Positions 5,435 through 6,094 of a DNA stretch of 6,094 nucleotides are shown here, in pieces (the stretch's first letter is position 1; each line of letters starts with the position of its first letter). The notes below the pieces were generated by a model. It did no database searches. It saw nothing but the letters and a program-made list of their open reading frames with translations, and was not told the origin of the DNA. The stretch lies in contig CALAJG010000113.1 of assembly GCA_937923375.1 (NCBI GenBank), positions 1 to 6,094 on the forward strand, in the 5' to 3' direction. The position numbers were made by a program, and so were the translations under genes. The stretch comes from an uncultured Leucothrix sp. GTDB taxonomy: Bacteria > Pseudomonadota > Gammaproteobacteria > Thiotrichales > Thiotrichaceae.

Positions 5435-6094
5435 ATGAACAAGACATTAAAAAAAGCATTGGGTATTGGCGCAGCGTTAGCATTGACAGCCAGCACTTCT
5501 GCATTTTCTCAGGACGCGATTAAGACGCAGGCGGTCGATCTACTGCAGCAGGGACTGGTTAATGGCGATACCAATTTTATCAAGAAAAATGTTGCGGAAG
5601 GTTATATCCAACACAACCCTTCAGCCCCGGATGGTTTAGCAGGTTTGCTGGGTTTTGTTGGCTACTTAAAAACGCTGGAAGCCCCAATCACCGTCAAGCC
5701 TGCCAGGGTGTTGCGCGATAAAGACTTGGTGCTGGTACATAGCGAATACTCAATGGACGGCCCGAAAGCGGTGTTTGACTTGTTCAGGGTGGCGGATGGA
5801 AAGTTAGTTGAGCACTGGGACGCTATTCAGGATATACCCGCTAAAACAGCCAGTGGGCGCAGTATGACTGACGGCCCGACAGATATTACCGATCTTGATA
5901 AAACAGCGGAGAATAAGAAGCTAGTGGTTGGTTTTGTCACTGATGTTCTGATGAATGGAAAAGGTGAAAAGCTAAGCAGTTACATCGGCAAAGTTTATCA
6001 CCAGCATAATCCAAACGTTGCCGACGGGCTCGAAGGTTTGGGTCAGTTCATGGGCTATTTAGCTAAAAATAAAATTTCATTTGCATACAACAAA
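5435..6094 (+). CDS. Secreted protein with tandem SnoaL-like (NTF2-fold) domains, 3' end cut by the window
   Basis: ATG 5435 follows AGGTGA (5424-5429) at five bases. The 220 visible residues begin with a Sec signal peptide (MNKTLKKALG, then a hydrophobic stretch), with probable cleavage after AFS at 23-25, so the protein is likely periplasmic. Domain 1 (about 28-135) is of the SnoaL-like type often named predicted aldol-condensation enzyme (COG4922-like): YIQHNPSAPDGL at 57-68 and LVEHWDAIQDIP at 124-135. A second copy follows a linker with MTDGPTDITDLDKT (144-157). Its YHQHNPNVADGLEGLGQFMG (188-207, continuing YL) matches 57-78 at 14 of 22 positions, so the protein arose by domain duplication. 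The reading frame is open to the last base, and the second domain's H-W-D segment lies outside the window. NTF2-fold proteins vary widely in function, and no substrate can be named. The divergent LysR gene is its probable regulator. Confidence 0.88.
   Translation, partial: MNKTLKKALGIGAALALTASTSAFSQDAIKTQAVDLLQQGLVNGDTNFIKKNVAEGYIQHNPSAPDGLAGLLGFVGYLKTLEAPITVKPARVLRDKDLVLVHSEYSMDGPKAVFDLFRVADGKLVEHWDAIQDIPAKTASGRSMTDGPTDITDLDKTAENKKLVVGFVTDVLMNGKGEKLSSYIGKVYHQHNPNVADGLEGLGQFMGYLAKNKISFAYNK

Overview
The window reads as ordinary chromosomal DNA of a gammaproteobacterium. The evidence is a RecA that keeps Escherichia coli residue numbering, the recA-recX gene pair, a tRNA-Lys gene with encoded CCA, and typical -10/-35 promoters. 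The genus cannot be settled from the sequence; a marine or sulfur-cycling lineage is only a guess from the gene mix.

Layout. Positions 1-96 hold the recA control region, with what looks like the right half of a LexA box cut by the window edge. recA (97-1146, GTG start) is followed at once by recX. The recognisable RecX reading frame begins near 1157, but the first ordinary start codon in that frame is a TTG at 1232, and a strong hairpin with a GCAA loop (1160-1183) lies inside the otherwise start-less 5' part of recX. Next is a 485-base gene-free stretch (1595-2079) holding two related palindromic repeats of about 105 bases (1599-1704 and 1872-1975) in opposite orientation. A YeeE/YedE-type sulfur-compound transporter gene follows (2080-3297), then tRNA-Lys(UUU) with its own promoter (3315-3434), then a third, more divergent member of the palindrome family (3450-3538). 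A fatty acid hydroxylase/sterol desaturase family membrane protein (3622-4401) converges on and overlaps by 4 bases a LysR-type regulator (5297-4398, minus strand). The regulator is divergent from a secreted protein with two SnoaL/NTF2-like domains (5435 onward, cut by the window end).

How the genes relate. recA and recX form the SOS recombination unit: RecA filament and its modulator. The transporter and the hydroxylase look like single-gene units. LysR plus the SnoaL-like gene form a classic divergent regulator-target pair; a 27-base dyad in their shared spacer has the T-N11-A layout of LysR sites.

Most unusual points. First, the palindrome family: interior blocks are conserved, while the 22-base arms differ between copies yet stay perfectly complementary within each copy. 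Second, the missing start codon of recX. No defence system, CRISPR array, phage or insertion-sequence gene is visible.
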